Notes under the pieces: model-generated | The model's input: the letters and a program-made list of their open reading frames with translations, nothing else | The model's database searches: none | What the model was told of the DNA's origin: nothing | Made by a program: the position numbers and the translations under genes | Assembly: GCF_016859285.1 (NCBI RefSeq) | Contig: NC_053418.1 | Location: forward strand, 8,955,501 to 9,019,500 | Source: Xiphias gladius | Lineage: Eukaryota > Chordata > Actinopteri > Istiophoriformes > Xiphiidae | Length of the DNA: 64,000 bases | Direction of reading: 5' to 3' | In this document: piece after piece, positions 63,055 to 64,000 of the stretch | Numbering within the stretch: the first letter of the stretch is position 1 | Layout of the letters: each line of letters begins with the position of its first letter

Positions 63055-63400
63055 CATTAGGGATGTAACTAATGATTATTACAAGGATCAGTTAATCTGC
63101 TGATTACGTTCTTGATTTAACGATGAATCGTTTTGTCTATAAAATGGGGGAAAATGCCAGTAATAATCTCCTAGAGCCCAAGGAAATGTATTCAAATTGT
63201 TTGTTCTATTTGACCAACAGTCCAAAACCTACAGATATTCAGTTTCTGATCATATATGTTGAAGATAAGCATCAAATTTTTCACATTTGAGAGGATGGAA
63301 CTGTCAAATATTTGGCATTTTTGCTTGATAAAGGACTGAAATTATTTTGATAACTTAATAGCTATCAAAATAGTTGCCAACAATTTTCTATCAATCAAAA
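63055..63400. mobile_element. Dispersed TIR element, family 2, copy 2
   Basis: It is inverted relative to the copy at 36333-36631, with which it shares several blocks along its length. The left end AGGGATGTAACTAATGATTA is a recognisable variant of the family terminus. It lies in clathrin intron 1. Confidence 0.5.
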
Positions 63401-63564
63401 ATCAACTAAATGCTGTAGGTCTTATTAGCATTTTTAGATTTTGAATTTCACTAGGTAGGGCTGAAAGATAATTTAAAGCTCTACTATATTATACTACATT
63501 AAATTAAACGTGGTTCAAATCACGATGTGTATGTGAAAGGAATCACTTTCACTGACTAAAAACC

Positions 63565-63680
63565 CACAGAGCTCTATCACCCACATCTGCAGTTCCTCTA
63601 AGCTCTGCAGAGCTTTTTAGCCTCTTTTAGCTAATTTTTTTGTTTTGGTTTTTTGATCCCCAAACTCCACTCTTATTAAC
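63565..63680. repeat. Dispersed repeat family 3, copy 2 (fragment)
   Basis: CTGCAGTTCCTCTAAGCTCT followed by GCAGAGCTTTTTAGCCTCTT aligns closely to the start of the copy at 33940. Only the beginning of the element is present. Confidence 0.5.
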
Positions 63681-63916
63681 CTATTTTCAGTGGCAATTAA
63701 TGCAGCTTTAATGTTATCATTTCCTCAAATTTAAACTGAAGCATATCGCAATGGTATGACTTTATTTTATTGTTCTACAAATTTCCGCTGTCCAAATCAA
63801 ATCCAAGCTTGCACTAAAAAATAACTACATTTGTTCTTTATTATTTTTTTGCACATCTTGAGTTTATTCTCATACTGCATAACAATGGAACACAATTTAT
63901 TTCTCTGAACATCAGT

Positions 63917-64000
63917 TTAAAGCTGAAACAATTAAGCAATTGACAGAAAACTAATCAGTGATTATTTCGATAATCAATTAATCGTGTAAGTCATTTTTCA
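63917..64000. mobile_element. Dispersed TIR element, family 2, copy 3, cut by the window edge
   Basis: The sequence from TAAAGCTGAAACAATTAAGC through GATAATCAATTAATCGTGTAA matches the start of the copy at 36333. The remainder lies outside the window. Confidence 0.45.

Larger units (their letters stand above)
60962..64000 (-). other. Clathrin intron 1 (partial, at least 3.0 kb)
   Basis: The expected first coding exon, beginning MAQILP-like in other clathrins, is not found on the minus strand here and must lie beyond position 64000. The interval is filled largely with dispersed repeats (61212, 63055, 63565, 63917). Confidence 0.7.

Noticed and set aside
61000..64000. First coding exon of the clathrin gene
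   Set aside because: I searched the minus strand for an ATG followed by a short MAQILP-like peptide and a donor in phase 0 and found none, so it must lie outside the window.

Overview
The window is vertebrate nuclear DNA, most likely from a ray-finned (teleost) fish. Three multi-exon genes, all on the minus strand, can be rebuilt exon by exon. The intergenic and intronic DNA carries many CA/TG microsatellites, a decayed non-LTR retrotransposon of Rex3/RTE type, hAT-like terminal-inverted-repeat elements and other short dispersed repeats that I associate with teleosts.

From left to right: (1) 1-2560 is intergenic with no gene. (2) 4056-15459 (minus) is a five-exon gene for a 260-residue secreted protein with a signal peptide, a somatomedin B domain and a thrombospondin type 1 repeat (sbspon/RPE-spondin family). 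(3) 15.8-18.4 kb is intergenic with repeat elements. (4) 20477-38389 (minus) is slc25a1, the mitochondrial tricarboxylate (citrate) carrier: nine exons, 317 residues, with a CpG-rich promoter just upstream. Its intron 3 starts with GC instead of GT, and its 100-nt exon 3 lies between a (UG)n tract and a complementary (CA)n tract. (5) 41061-60961 (minus) is a clathrin heavy chain gene with 31 coding exons in the window; only the short first coding exon lies beyond the right edge. It includes a 21-nt in-frame microexon next to the trimerization domain. (6) 61-64 kb is clathrin intron 1, full of dispersed repeats.

The clathrin-slc25a1 pair, in this order and orientation, matches human 22q11.21 (CLTCL1 then SLC25A1). 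I therefore read the clathrin gene as the CLTCL1 (CHC22)-position paralogue, although its tail still has the QLMLT uncoating motif that I recall being absent from human CHC22. The three genes share a strand but nothing suggests a shared pathway: one product is extracellular, one is in the mitochondrial inner membrane, and one coats transport vesicles.

I found no RNA genes, CRISPR arrays or prokaryote-style systems. The most interesting signals concern splicing: the clathrin microexon with a long UG tract in the intron before it, a back-to-back acceptor/donor enclosing only 3 nt in clathrin intron 2, and slc25a1 exon 3. Exon limits come from reading frame, splice consensus and remembered family sequences. 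Promoters, poly(A) sites and repeat family names are less certain.
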